Assembly: GCA_951799445.1 (NCBI GenBank)
Contig: OX637292.1
Location: 22,137,296 to 22,201,295 of the forward strand
Direction of reading: 5' to 3'
Origin: Pseudisothecium myosuroides
Taxonomy: Eukaryota > Streptophyta > Bryopsida > Hypnales > Lembophyllaceae
DNA: 64,000 nt
How positions within the stretch are numbered: the first letter of the stretch is position 1; the number at the start of each line of letters is the position of its first letter. This document shows positions 46,458-58,226 of the stretch, piece by piece. The translations under genes and the position numbers were made by a program. The notes below the pieces were generated by a model that saw nothing but the letters and a program-made list of their open reading frames with translations, searched no databases and had not been told where the DNA came from.

Positions 46458-46816
46458 CCATAATGTTAGAACATTAATGAGATTCGTTCATACTTCTTTA
46501 ATGGATGAAATAAGAGCCAGAGAGGGTCCATTTCAAAGCCAAGGTGTGTCCACTTATTTTCATATAAATAAAAATTGATTGCCCAATTGTCTTCTACACA
46601 TGTTAAAAGAATGTAGGGTTTGTTTAAGTTTAGTAACCATAATGTCAGAACATTAATGAGATTTGTTCATACTTCTTTAATGGATGGAATAAGAGCCAAA
46701 GAGGGTCCATTTCAAAGCCAAGGTGTGTCCACTTATTTTTATTTAAATGAAAAATTGATTGCCCAATTGTCTTCTACACATGTTAAAAGAATGTAGGGTT
46801 CGTTTAAGTTTAGTAA
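46458..46816. repeat. Direct tandem duplication, 179-bp unit
   Basis: Two adjacent copies, 46458-46636 and 46637-about 46816, differ at only a few bases (both contain ttcatacttctttaatggat and cccaattgtcttctacac). No coding content. High identity indicates a recent event. Confidence 0.85.
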
Positions 46817-48045
46817 GGATCGCAATTAGGAACCTTGTGTACTACTTTTTGAATGCCGCAGTGTTTGTTTTTGGTCAAGCCATATCTTTTTTCAGACTAC
46901 GCGTGTGTTGGCTTTGCAAGGCCTAGGATCACAAATAGATGCCTATTGCAGAATTCTTTGGAAATTCATAAGTAATTCATAAAAGCTCTGAAAAATATGA
47001 AACCACTTATATTAGATTCCGCATCAATTTTTCTTCGAGTAAAAAATAAGGGAAAATACTTTCGTACATCTTAAACCCATCATAAAGGCCGACCAGCCGT
47101 TAAAGGGTCGCTTCTTGAGCACCTTACCTTGACCCAACTTCGTAGCAACCAGACTTTGGTGGTACCATTGAGAAAATTGGTCTCACACCTCACCAATTGA
47201 AAATTCTGTAAAGTTGAATCACTTGTCTATTGTTTACTTCAACCGCAAACATTTCTTATTTTTTTAAACATACATTGAAGATTTCAATTGCAAGAAAAGA
47301 TGATTTGAAACCTTACAGAGAAATCAACACCAAACATTTCAACGTATCATATAGGCAGCAAAATTTAAATTTTTTTGACTCTTTTTTCTTAGATCCGAAA
47401 TTCAACTTTGCTGCTCTATTTCAAGCCTTTGTTGCTTTTAAAGGGCTCCAAGATGCAAGCCGGTTCCTGGAGCACTTCAACTCAAACTTATGGTGGTCTC
47501 TTCAATTCGATCAGGCCAGTTGTGTAGGATAGGGTCCAGTTCAGAAACTGCAATTTCAAAGGTCACCAATCTCGAACACATGGACAGGGAGCTGGAACTG
47601 ATTTGCCTCTAGCTTCTCTTACAACTATAACTGCTCTTGAAGCAAACAGCTTAGTTACTGATTTGTAGGGAGGCACGCAGTGATTACCTATATAAGCTCT
47701 CATAATCCTCCAAACTAATTCGAAATGTCATCGATTTTGTCTACCTGTGTGAAGATGGTGTGAAGATTAATTGAAGAATTGATTCACTAGGAGAGCAGTA
47801 CTTCATTGGAAGCTACGCAGTCGATCCTGCTATCAGGCGCTCCAACTTCTTGAATAGAGGGTTTCGTCTATCGATTTTGCACGGAATTTTAGCTTTGCGA
47901 CGCTGAGTGTTCATTGCAAGACTCCTGAGGAAATTCTGGAAACTGGGATTCATTTTCTTGTATTCATTGTCTGAATCAGACACCACAGTACTACATACAG
48001 GGCACAGATGCTACACAGAGCAAGTTTAAGGCACTGATTTTATAC

Positions 48046-51000
48046 ATGGCTAGTACCTCCACTAGCGAGCAGACTTTCCAGTACGATGTATTTCTCAACC
48101 ACCGAGGCCCTGACACCAAGAAGCGGTTTCTACTTCCTCTTATCGAAAAGCTTCACGAGGCTGGCATCAAGCGGCCATTTCTGGACCAGCAGGCCATCCG
48201 TCGTGGAGAGCGTGTGTTCGAAGTCATCGATAAAGCCTTAGACTCTGCCCGGATGCACATCGCCGTCTTTTCCAGTTCCTACGCGAAATCCAAATATTGT
48301 CTGAATGAGCTCCAAGACATGTTGCGAACAGGGAGGCCCATCATCCCTGTGTTTTACGATGTGGCGCCGGAGCAAGTGAGGCGGCCAAGGGACCCAAGTG
48401 GACCATTCGAAGAGGGTTTTCGGAAACATTTGGAGCGCCAGAAGCCAGAAGTGGTGGAAGGATGGGTGGCTGCTATGGAGAAGGCTGCTGGACTTTTAGG
48501 CTTTAAGCGAGACAGTGACGAGTACCGGTGAGATCACAATCTTTGTGACCATGATTGCATGTCAAGGTAGTTGCACCCATAATCATCACTAAGCAACTGA
48601 AAAAGGATTCCAACTCACTTTAGCTAGCAAGCATTATTTGGACACAATATGAATAAGTTATGAATGTTCAAACTATTTTGTCTTTAATTACATTATCTCA
48701 AAAACAAACTCCAAGCTGTTATAGACTCTCGGGTTTTGATTGTGTACATTTTTTGTAATCAATTTCTAGGTTTCATGACGCTTTTTGAACCAAATGTAGG
48801 GGTCTCAATTTGGTTGAGAACAGGAGCGCATACCTTAGATATGTGATTTCCCATGTTTTATGTGTCCTTTACAAACTGGATAACAATGTAATAACTCAAA
48901 TGGATACATGCCTGATTTCAAGGATAACGACGAGTTGCTTATGAAGGATATTGTTGACTTCGTCGTAGATTTACTCAGTCCTACAACAATAACATTACAA
49001 CTGTGTGGCGGACAATACGACTGGATGCAATACTAAAACCTTCCAACAAAAGGTCAAGGAATAATTTTCTTTGCTACAAACACCTATAAGAATCTCCATG
49101 TAGCATTTTCTCCAGAAGCAGGGATAGCGTTCCCATCATATGAGATCGTGATAGGTTTGCAAGATTCGTTGCAACATACAAGATCAGAAATACGACGGTA
49201 TACACCGGAGAAGACAGTGTGTTCATGTTCCCCAATGGATTTAACAAATTATACCCTCCAAGAAGGAAATTTGTACCATTTTTGGATTTGCATAGATGCG
49301 GTGACGCAGCTCATCTATGTTGGGCAAGGCTAGGATCTTGAAGAAAGACATGCCTTTATCATCTTCAAAGATCCATCATTTCTTGAGGATATTCAGTATT
49401 TTGCCTTGAATTCAAACCAAGTGGCTATCACTTACACAAGCTTAAGAGTGGAAAGCACAAGACCAACACTATTTGGGAGTTTTGGCCAAGATTCTTTAGC
49501 GGATTTGTGGAGTTCTATTGATGCATCCCAAGTTCTACCTCCATCACCAACACATAATTATGGTGATTACAATTGGTCGAAAGCCTACAAGTTGCCCATG
49601 AAAGGTCGTGGAATTGTTAGTTTTTCTGCCAAAGCTATCACAGATGTGCGTGTGACAATTTCTCCCAAACCTCAAACTACGGACCGGACGTACGAGATGG
49701 TGATAGGTGGATGGGGCAACAGTGCCAGTAGCATTCAAAAGAAAGGTTCAATATTGTGCCGTGTCATGACCATTGGATGGATTCAGAAGGGCCGTGAGAA
49801 TCAATTTTGGATGTCCATCAATGTTGATACACAACTAATTTATGTCGGGCGAGGAAACCAACCCAATTTAGATTCGGTTGTCTGCATCTACAAAGATCCA
49901 TACTTTGTAAGTGAAGCTCGCTATGTTTCTTTTTTCTCCTCGGATGCAGATGTTGTTTATTCAAATATTTTGGTGGCATCTCCAAGTGCTACAAGATTGT
50001 TGAGTATCGATCCCCTAAAGCTACCACAACATTTTGGAGACTATAATTGGGACTCAAGTTTCAAATTCTTGTCAGAAGGTCAAGGGATCCTTTATTTTGC
50101 AGCCAAGGCAAGGAATGATGTACATGTAACCATATCTCCTATATGTGATACTATGAATCCAATATATGAGATTGTGATCGGGGGATGGGAAAATACATTG
50201 TCTTGCATTCGAAGGTGCTCACAAGGGGCTTTATTAAGCCCCTATCTTGATGAAGATATTATTGATCCGGATGGTTTGAACCACTATTGGGTGTCTATTG
50301 ATAAAGATACAAAACTCATCCAAGTTGGCCAAGGAAACCAAGCCGATCCAAATTTGGTCCTATTCAAGTATATGGATCCATGTTTTCTCCGCAACGCCAT
50401 GTACATTGAATCCATATACTTGAAACACACCAATCACTTACTCGTATGTTATTGTATCATTTCAAAGTGCTACTATTACAAAGCCAATTCAATGGGCCAA
50501 TTCCCAACTACAAGATCCACATTTTAAGGTAGTGATATCAGAATTTTTTTTGTCACAATATGAATGGCAAGATTACTTTGAACTACCTTCTATGGGTCAA
50601 GGAGTGGTGACCTTTGCAGTCGAGGCAATCACAGATGTACATGTGGCAATCTCTCCAATACTTGAGACGGTGAACCCAATGTACGAGATTGTGATTGGTG
50701 GATGGAACAATTCAAGGTCTGTGATTCGAAGGGCATCACAAGGGCGTAACTTACATTCAGGAAGTAGTTCACTGATTGCCCTAGGTTTAAACAACTATTG
50801 GGTGTCCATAGATGCTTCCACACAATTTATCAAAGTTGGATTCGGAAGAAATCTACAGATAGAGTCCTCTATTTTCCTCTCATATAGGGATTTAAACTTT
50901 ATAAGTGATGTGCACTATGTCACCTTTACCAACAAGGATGTACCAATCACTTATTCGTCAGTTGATATATCATTTTGAAGTGCTACTATTACCAAGCCAT

Positions 51001-52411
51001 TTCAAAGCATTCAAGATCTAGAGCTGAGCCAAAAAACGAATTCAAAGGGCTAATTTCCAACTGCAAGATCTACATTTTAACCCTTTAGTGACCGTGGTTG
51101 ATTTGGGGGGCGGGCGTAGTTTTTCAAGAAAATGAATTTTGTGGCCACTCTAAAGGTGTAGTCTTAGATCAAACTGTACAAGGTGTTTCCATAAGGGAGA
51201 TTCTTCAACCTAACAAAAAATCAAACTCATCCAACGGTACAAATTGCTATAAATAAGATAGGAGGTCCATAAATCAACCTTTTAAGGGCTAAAATTGAAT
51301 TTTGTGGAGGTGAAGCATCTTTAAATACTTTTTAGTAAATTTTCCTCAAAAGACAAGTAGAATAGGCATCTAATCCTAGTCATTTCATATTTTTTCAAGC
51401 TTTGTGAAATTAGTTATAAATTTTTGAAGTTCACAAAAAATGGTCATATGTGGTCAACAAAATGAATACCCTTCTAAAATGTGCAGATTTGGTACATTGA
51501 AGAAAGTGAAATGTACCTCTAAATCATGTTTGCTTCTAGAGCCTTGTTGGAGTTTGAATTGCTTTCCTTAATTTTCAAAAATCAATGACTTGAATGACCC
51601 TTTAGAATTTGCGCTACATAAATACCAATGTATAAGTTTACTTTGGGCATTCATGAGATTATAAAGCAACACTTATACCTTGTCAAGACATCAAGTTATA
51701 AAAAAATCTCACAATTTGGTTGATATTTTTTTGTATTTTTGTTGAACACTTTCCATTTAAAGGTCCAGGCCATTTGAGTTTGCAACCTCATAGCTAATTC
51801 ATCAATGCTCTGATTATCTTGAAATTGGTTTTGTTTGAAGCGCACAAAGACATTCTAATTGCGTTCCTCTTTGAGATTTTTGTAATCAAATGTATTTTGA
51901 ACAATATTAGATTGAGAGTCCAAAAATCAACCAAAAAGTGGTCGACCGGTCACTAAAGGGTTAAGGTGGTGATATCACAAAATTGTCATGGACACTATGA
52001 ATGGCATAATAAACTTTGAATTACCTTCTATAGGTCAAGAGGTGAATTTCATAGCCGAGATAATCACAGATGTAACCATGGCAATCTCTCCAGAACGGTG
52101 AATCCAATGTACAAGATTGTGATTGGTGGATGGAACAATTCAAAGTTTGTGACTCAAAGGGCACCAAAAGTGGTTGAATTATGTTCTAAATGTAGTTCAC
52201 CGATTGCTCTAGGTTTGAACTACTATTGGGTGTCTATATATGCTTCTATGCGGTTGATCAAAGTTGGACGCAGGAGAAATCCATAGAAAGAGTCCTCTAT
52301 TCTCCTCTTTTATATGGATTCAAACTTTATAAGTGGTGCATGCTATGTCACCTTTAGCAATTATGATGCACCTGCAACGTATTCAAACATTTCATTGGGA
52401 ACCATCCAATC
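48046..52411 (+). pseudogene. Second TIR-FAMeT copy: TIR exon open, FAMeT part broken
   Basis: The TIR exon (48046-48527) is fully open: 161 codons including the terminal split Arg, 28 amino-acid differences from copy A, same catalytic-type Glu in YCLNEL. The following intron is short (48528 to about 48907). Its acceptor TTTCAG has become TTTCAA, so the nearest AG is one base later and shifts the frame into an early stop. The FAMeT exon also has in-frame stops at 49034-49036 and 49331-49333, a frameshift near 50408-50450, an 880-bp transposon insertion and a lost final stop. Recognisable repeats correspond to units 1, 2, 3, one 4-like unit (50532-50978) and a last degraded one (about 51965-52410), fewer than the seven in copy A. 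It could still make a TIR-only protein; expression would decide whether pseudogene is the right word. Confidence 0.82.
51081..51960. mobile_element. piggyBac-like MITE inserted in the FAMeT array, 880 bp
   Basis: TTAA at 51077-51080 and 51961-51964. Perfect 14-bp terminal inverted repeats, ccctttagtgaccg and cggtcactaaaggg, extended by imperfect subterminal matches (ggttgattt/aaatcaacc). The intact copy A has cattttaaggtggtg at the same coding position, giving an empty site with one TTAA. No transposase. Confidence 0.85.
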
Positions 52412-52811
52412 TTCTGCCAATTCAATTAGGAAAAGAATCTTCGCATTGTTGATGCTTTGGGACGCCTAAATGGCCTAATATTATTCTTGAATGTAGAGGG
52501 TATACACACATCTAAGCTTGATCGTAGATTGATGACTCCAGTGCTCATATACGGAGTATTAGTTTGATGTGTGTAATATTTGTGAAGTAGCTACGTATAT
52601 ACCTAAGCCAAAAACTTCACATGTTTGGTTTAAAATTTGTAAACCAGATATTATGAGGGTACTCAATTCTCCTATGTCAACGGCAACTTTGACCTAATAT
52701 AGACAAGTAGAATAGTGCTAATTTTTGACACAAACTTTGTAGAATGAACTTTTGTCCTGGGCAAGCTCACCATTCAAAGTACAACATAGTAATGCGAACA
52801 CTTGGAGGTTT

Positions 52812-53332
52812 TTACTCCATAGCCAACACCATGATGTTTGAGTAAGTAACCTACACATCCCAAGTAGTGAAACAGACATACCGAGCATCTAACAAGAACC
52901 AGGGGTCCTTGTAAATTAAATACATAGATTCGAAGTTGGAGTCTCTCCCTCGACCCATCCAAAGGAGCCTGATGGTTTTGTTGATGGAGATCCATGAGTC
53001 ATTCATGGTGTCAAGTCGCGGCTTGTTCAATCCCATTGGGACAGTGCAAAGATTGGGTCTTTATAACTTCTGTTGGACCATTGATTGTGTATTGCTCCAT
53101 CCGCCGATCACGAACTTGTTTATGGGGTTCATGGATTGGGATTGGGGAGAAATGGCAACGTTCACATCGCCGGAAGAATCCGTTGAGAATAATCTGGCCT
53201 TGCTTTGGGAGCTCCAAGTGATCTCTCTAGTTGTAGATTCCGTGCATTGGAGGCTTGTCAAATTGCTGATGCAATTTTAGGTGCCCAATTCTTGAATTAC
53301 GAGGCTGATTTGCAAGGTCAGTTTGCAATTCC
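52812..53332 (-). pseudogene. Remnant of the secreted FAMeT gene, exon 2 only
   Basis: Paralogue of 34246-33709. It keeps the recognisable pieces VNVAISP, FVIGGWSN, WISI and WFLLDARYVCF, but has a stop where copy A reads QGPNLC (the codon after KL), another stop after TTWDV, and an indel just after the GQG region. No copy of the signal-peptide exon was found on the expected side (53.3-54.9 kb), so the gene is broken at both ends. Confidence 0.78.
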
Positions 53333-53556
53333 CTACATGAAATCATCACGTTAGCCAAGCTCAAATAGTGCTTCAATACTGCGTAGTTCTTTGATTGGAT
53401 TGGCCAGACAATCACTTTCCTTGGTCTAGTTACAATACAAGGCCATGGAAATTGGAGGTAAATACAATTATTTAGCCAAATTTCATAGAAAACTGTTGAA
53501 CATTGAGTCATTCTATAAATTCTATAAATGTCGCCCATTCATTTTGGCCGTTTTAA

Positions 53557-54136
53557 CCCCTAAAGTCTCTAGGCCATTTTTCTGTCAGAAAACATTCAAA
53601 ACTGCCATTTCTGTTACATTCACCCATGAAAGCAAAAAAAATGTTTATTTTAGAATCTAACTGTAGGATCTTGTATTGCACTTGTCTGAAATCATGTGGC
53701 TGGTAAAAATTTCATCAAATTTGACTATACAGATTGGAAGATATTAGCATTCAAAATCGGGCAATTTTTTTTTTCTAAGAACAGGCTTAGATTGCCCGAA
53801 AAGGATTGTCCATAACTTTTTCATCACTAGTCCAAATAGAATGAATCAAAGTTTCACATGTATACAAAAATATAATATTTTAGGAAAAAAAATTGGAAAA
53901 AAATTATTTTGACTTTTTGTGAATTTTTGGAGGCTGCCCGCCGACCTCTGTTTTCGGCTTTTTGTGCCATAACTTTTGCATCCGGGCATCAATTGAAAAA
54001 AAATTATATTCCCAAAAAGCTTATGTATTTTTTTAGCTTCAAAAAAAGTTTTAGAAGATTATAATGAATATTGAGACTGTATGAGCCTATCTGAAGTCGC
54101 ATTTTGGTGCCCGTAGGGCCAATGGGACTTTAGGGG
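53557..54136. mobile_element. TTAA-flanked piggyBac-like MITE, family 1, with empty site
   Basis: 580 bp, TTAA at 53553-53556 and 54137-54140, perfect 11-bp ends cccctaaagtc and gactttagggg. Copy A reads ggcccttttaaagaggtacc at about 34393-34412, a single TTAA between the same flanks, so this insertion postdates the segmental duplication. The interior is reverse-related to 43651-44581 (gaatctaactgtaggatctt). Confidence 0.85.
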
Positions 54137-54667
54137 TTAAGGAGGTACCAAGTGTAGCAATCACTTCATACGTCTAAGTTTAGCCACACTACACCCAATA
54201 GACTCTTTTTTCATGATGGTCTTAGGACCACTCTTGTACCTTCCAAATTATTATGACCCTCTTTTAACCCTAGAAGGACGTCAAGGATGGTTTCTGTCCT
54301 TGCGATGGTAAAGTAGGCTTACGAAGCTTCTAAAGTGTACTTTCTACTCCACTTGAAAATTTTGAAAAATTCCTTAAAATTAAACATTTTAGTGAAGTTT
54401 GAAATTGAGGATCTACAACCACGTTTCTAAATATGAGATTATAAGTTTATAGTTTATAGACTTGGATGAGATTATAGATTATGGTTTAATAAGTAAGATG
54501 GAATTGGCATCTGCCGTAATTCAAAAGCTCCCAATTGGTCAGCCGGGCGTTGAAAGATATTATGGAGCATATCAATAACATACATTTTTTTCATGCATCT
54601 AATTGTCGTTTGATATGATTAATGTGTGTTACAGGCATCTATGCGGGAGGCAGGGTTGAAGGTATAG

Positions 54668-54778
54668 TGGGACGCCCCACCACGAGGGCCTCCCGTCGTG
54701 GGGCGCCCCGCTGCGTTAAGCACGTGGCTGCCCTGCCCGCACAGTGCCTGGCACCGGTTACAGTGCCAGGCACTGTGA
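54668..54778. repeat. Two GC-rich hairpins
   Basis: The first (about 54669-54710) pairs gggacgccccaccacgaggg with cctcccgtcgtggggcgccc across a single central base. The second has a perfect 15-bp arm, cacagtgcctggcac and gtgccaggcactgtg, around an 8-base loop (about 54740-54777). Both stand out sharply from AT-rich surroundings and lie about 130-240 bp upstream of the truncated phosphatase gene. Confidence 0.75.
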
Positions 54779-54910
54779 GGGATGCCTTATGCTCCACAGT
54801 CAGGTGGCTTCTTCAAAGGAGAAACGCCTCAAAGTGCTTAACGGTTTGATAAATGCTCTCACCAGCTAGGTCTTCACTGAATTTGCATTGATACGAGTGT
54901 TGTGACGATC

Positions 54911-57900
54911 ATGGCAAAGACAGAAGGCGGAGTACGTTACGGTGTCATTTGTACGAGGCCCGATGGCGGCAATGCGACCGACTGGATTGGCATCTTCTTG
55001 CTTGCAAAGTTTAGGTATTGTGCATAATTTGGTTTCTTCAGTGCACTTCTTATGTTAGAATAACTTCTTGATTTTTGCTTAGACGGTTGCTAAGTAACAT
55101 TTGTAAGAGGCTGGAATATTGTGTGAAAACTGGCGTGCATCTTCGTTGCAGTTCTAAAGAATGTGTTTGGACAATCCTGGGCAATCGTGCCATTGAACAG
55201 GATTTGGAGAACGGAACTTTCAATTTTAATATGATGGGCCTTATCTGTGCTCGTCTCTCATCAAGGTATGTTGTTGACTTGAATTACTGCATGAAATAGT
55301 ATCGAGTGTGTTGATCTTCCCTGGATCGTCAAAGTAGGATCACTCAATATTTTTCAATCTTAGAATTAGGTTTCCTTCTATGATTGTTTCTAGTGTTACA
55401 TCGATATGCAATAAACGTATCCAAGTGAGAAAGTCCAGTTGTTGCTCCGGTTTCTAAACGCATGACTGACATATTCTCGGTTTTGCAGTTCCAGTTTGCA
55501 AATTTTGCATCCAATGATTATGTGGAAATTGGGAACGAGTCCCTGACTTTTCGCCTTATCAAGCAACGGGCAGATTTTGCATTTGGCTTTTTCTCCGGCA
55601 ACCTTTCTAAAGTAATTTAAGCAGAATATGCAAAACCTTCTAATTCCTCTTCGTGTCGAGATGAATTGATATTCTGTCATGAATACTGACACTTGCTTTG
55701 TTTTTGCAGCCGGTGCTCCTAGTCGTTTTCAACACAGTCACCTTCTCAGATTTGAAAGCACCTGTGTATCCACGACTGGCAATGGAGGCAAGTTGGAATG
55801 AGGTACTTGTGATCATCTTAACTGGAGCCACTTAGTTGAGAATGTTGACATCGTATTCAAGATATTACGACCCTCTGGATTTGTGATTAGAGTCGAACAG
55901 TGTGCCAGTTTTATTATTGATTCCTTCTTGATAGACTCATTTCTGAATGCTCGCAGATGACAGTGACGTGGATAAGTGGGTATGGCTTGGACGATGTAGT
56001 TCCAGCAACTGAATCCTTTGGGGATTTGAATATAACAAGTACCAGTTTACGTCAGTTGCGATCACGCTGACATTTACTAAGAAGGATATGTGCGGTATGT
56101 ACACTGTTCCAGAACATTCAGATATGCTGATTTGTCAGATTAACCATTTTTACCTTAATCTATTTGAACTCTATGAGAGGATTGCAACATGTAATGCTTC
56201 ATTTCTTGCGACCATTTATTTTGATGAGTACTTAGTCCCTGATAATCTTCATTGCCATACTATACAAGGTCACTTGCTAGTACAGTGGATTGGAGTGACC
56301 GAGGATTCATTCACAGGATAGCTGACAGGCCTGTAGCCAAGCACCAAGTAAGCTCGCTTGTTTCCTTGTTCACCGCATATCAGGCTTTTGTAGATTTCTA
56401 TGCCAAATGTTAATTAATAAGATCTACTAGCTCCAATGGTCACGGCGAAATGCTTTTGAAGTCTTGTCTAGCATTAATGCTTTAAAGTCGAGGTTGCGCG
56501 CCACAATTAAGTTCCCTTAAGCAGAACTCCAGAACAGTTATCTTCTGATGATGACATAGTAACAACGATGTGAATGTTTGTGGCTTACAATAGGTACTAT
56601 TACAAGGTAGGTCACCCCTTGAAAGACGGAAAGTTCTATTGGGGTCAAGAGAATGGTTTCACCTAGGCCCCTGTACCGGGTCAGGATTCGCTGCAACGGG
56701 TGATCAATTTTGGCGACATGGGAAAGGTCTGATATTTGATCCAATGATTATGTATTGTAAGTTCGTGGGTACTGTTGTATTCTGTCATGAAAGCTCAGCT
56801 TAATGATTAGGAGTGTAGATTTTCTGATGCAGGCTGAGTGGGATAAATCGAATGAGTACACTAATTCTCAACCGGCTGCACTCAACACTACCGATCAGCT
56901 GGTGAAGGATAACATTGATAATTATGATGTCGCGTTTCATATTGGCGACACTACGTACTCGAACGGGCACTTAGTACAATGCGACCAATTCACGGAGCAA
57001 GTCCAGAACATCACCGCTTGTGTCCCTTACAAGATCGGAAAGTATGCACATTTTTCATTAACAGAAATTCTCAGTTCAAAGCACAATTTGAACCTGTCTA
57101 CCATCGTCAATAGACCACGAACTCATGATGCGCTCTGCACGGGAATCAAAACAGGATATTAGAGAGTTTTGCAAGTGTAGTGAACTTCTGACAGGCTGCT
57201 AATGCTAATGGCCGTCACTTTGAATACTGTGGTGGCAATTTTTGGGGTCCTGAATGTGAAGTGGGAATCACGAGCGGGACTGGCCTGACTCCGGGTCTTT
57301 CTTCCAGAACCTGGACTCTGGGGGTGAACGTGGAGTTCCTGCCGAAACTTACTTCAACATGCCCATGAGAAATAAGGACAAAATCTGGTGAGTGAATTGC
57401 TGTTGTGAGATCGACCTTCCATTGTGGTAGAATCAGTCGATTAGGGTAAGGTTGATTCTAGTTTAGTTAAAGACCAAGGAAATGAAAGACTTGGATGTTG
57501 TGACCAGGTGTGCAGCTGATTGCCCGGGTCAATTCCACTTCTGGATCGCTGACAAAGATCAAGACTGGCAAGAGGGCACCGAGCAGTACAGATTCATCGA
57601 GGATTGCTTGGCCTCTGTCAATCGCCAAAGGCAACCGTGGTTGATATTCCTCGCTCACCGGGCGCTGGGATACTCCTCCGGGTCGTTCTACGCTACCGAA
57701 GGCACATTCGCTGAGCCCGAATCTCGAGACCAAGTACAAAAGCTATGGCGGAAATACAAGGTTGATCTTGCAATTTATGGTCATGCCCACCAATATGAAC
57801 GAACTTGCCCTGTAATGCATGCGTAATGCATGCACTCATAAATCTCTGGCACTGACATTACTCAGCTGCAACACAATGATCTGTGGATGCTTCAGACTTG

Positions 57901-58226
57901 CCCCTCTCACACTTAAGGGTTGTGATCAATTGCAGAATCAATGTGTAAGCAGCGAGAAGGATCACTACTTTGGCAAATTTAATGCCACCATCCACGTTGT
58001 GGTTGGAGGAGGTGGCTCGGGGTTAGCCACTTTCACCTCGATCAACATGTCCTGGAGCTTGGTGAAGGACTACGACTTTGCCTTCACAAAACTGATTTCG
58101 TTCAACCGTTCCAGCGTGCTCTTCGAGTGCAAACGAAACAGCGACGGCAAAATATATGACAAGTTTTGGATTGAGGGAGAGTACAAGGACGTGCTGGGAT
58201 GTGATGCAAATACTCTGAAGACGTAA
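54911..58226 (+). pseudogene. Purple acid phosphatase of the long plant class, recently decayed
   Basis: Exon-like blocks 54911-55014, 55152-55265, 55489-55611, 55710-55802, 55957-56094, 56286-56347, 56594-56726, 56833-57041, 57262-57387, 57508-57811 and 57936-58226 follow the order of plant PAP1/PAP27-type enzymes: DWIGIF, FQFANFAS, APVYPRLA, WNEMTVTWISGYG, then the dinuclear metal-ligand blocks FGDMGK, GDTTY, GNHERDW, FLAHRALG and GHAHQYE, then the C-terminal VVVGGGGSGLA region. These enzymes are secreted or vacuolar phosphomonoesterases used in phosphate scavenging. All five ligand blocks are present. Breaks: a TAG at 56664-56666 inside the GDMGK exon, a frameshift near the end of the second exon (about 55250), another near 56020-56070, and no signal-peptide exon. 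Sequencing errors could mimic one break, less likely three. Confidence 0.85.

Larger units (their letters stand above)
47400..54440. repeat. Segmental duplication, copy B
   Basis: Direct-orientation paralogue of 26640-34690, containing the decayed TIR-FAMeT gene and the last exon of the secreted FAMeT gene in the same convergent order. It is interrupted by TTAA elements at 51081-51960 and 53557-54136, both missing from copy A. Confidence 0.8.

Noticed and set aside
54622..54849. 75-codon open frame
   Set aside because: It is produced by the GC-rich hairpins; no homology recognised.
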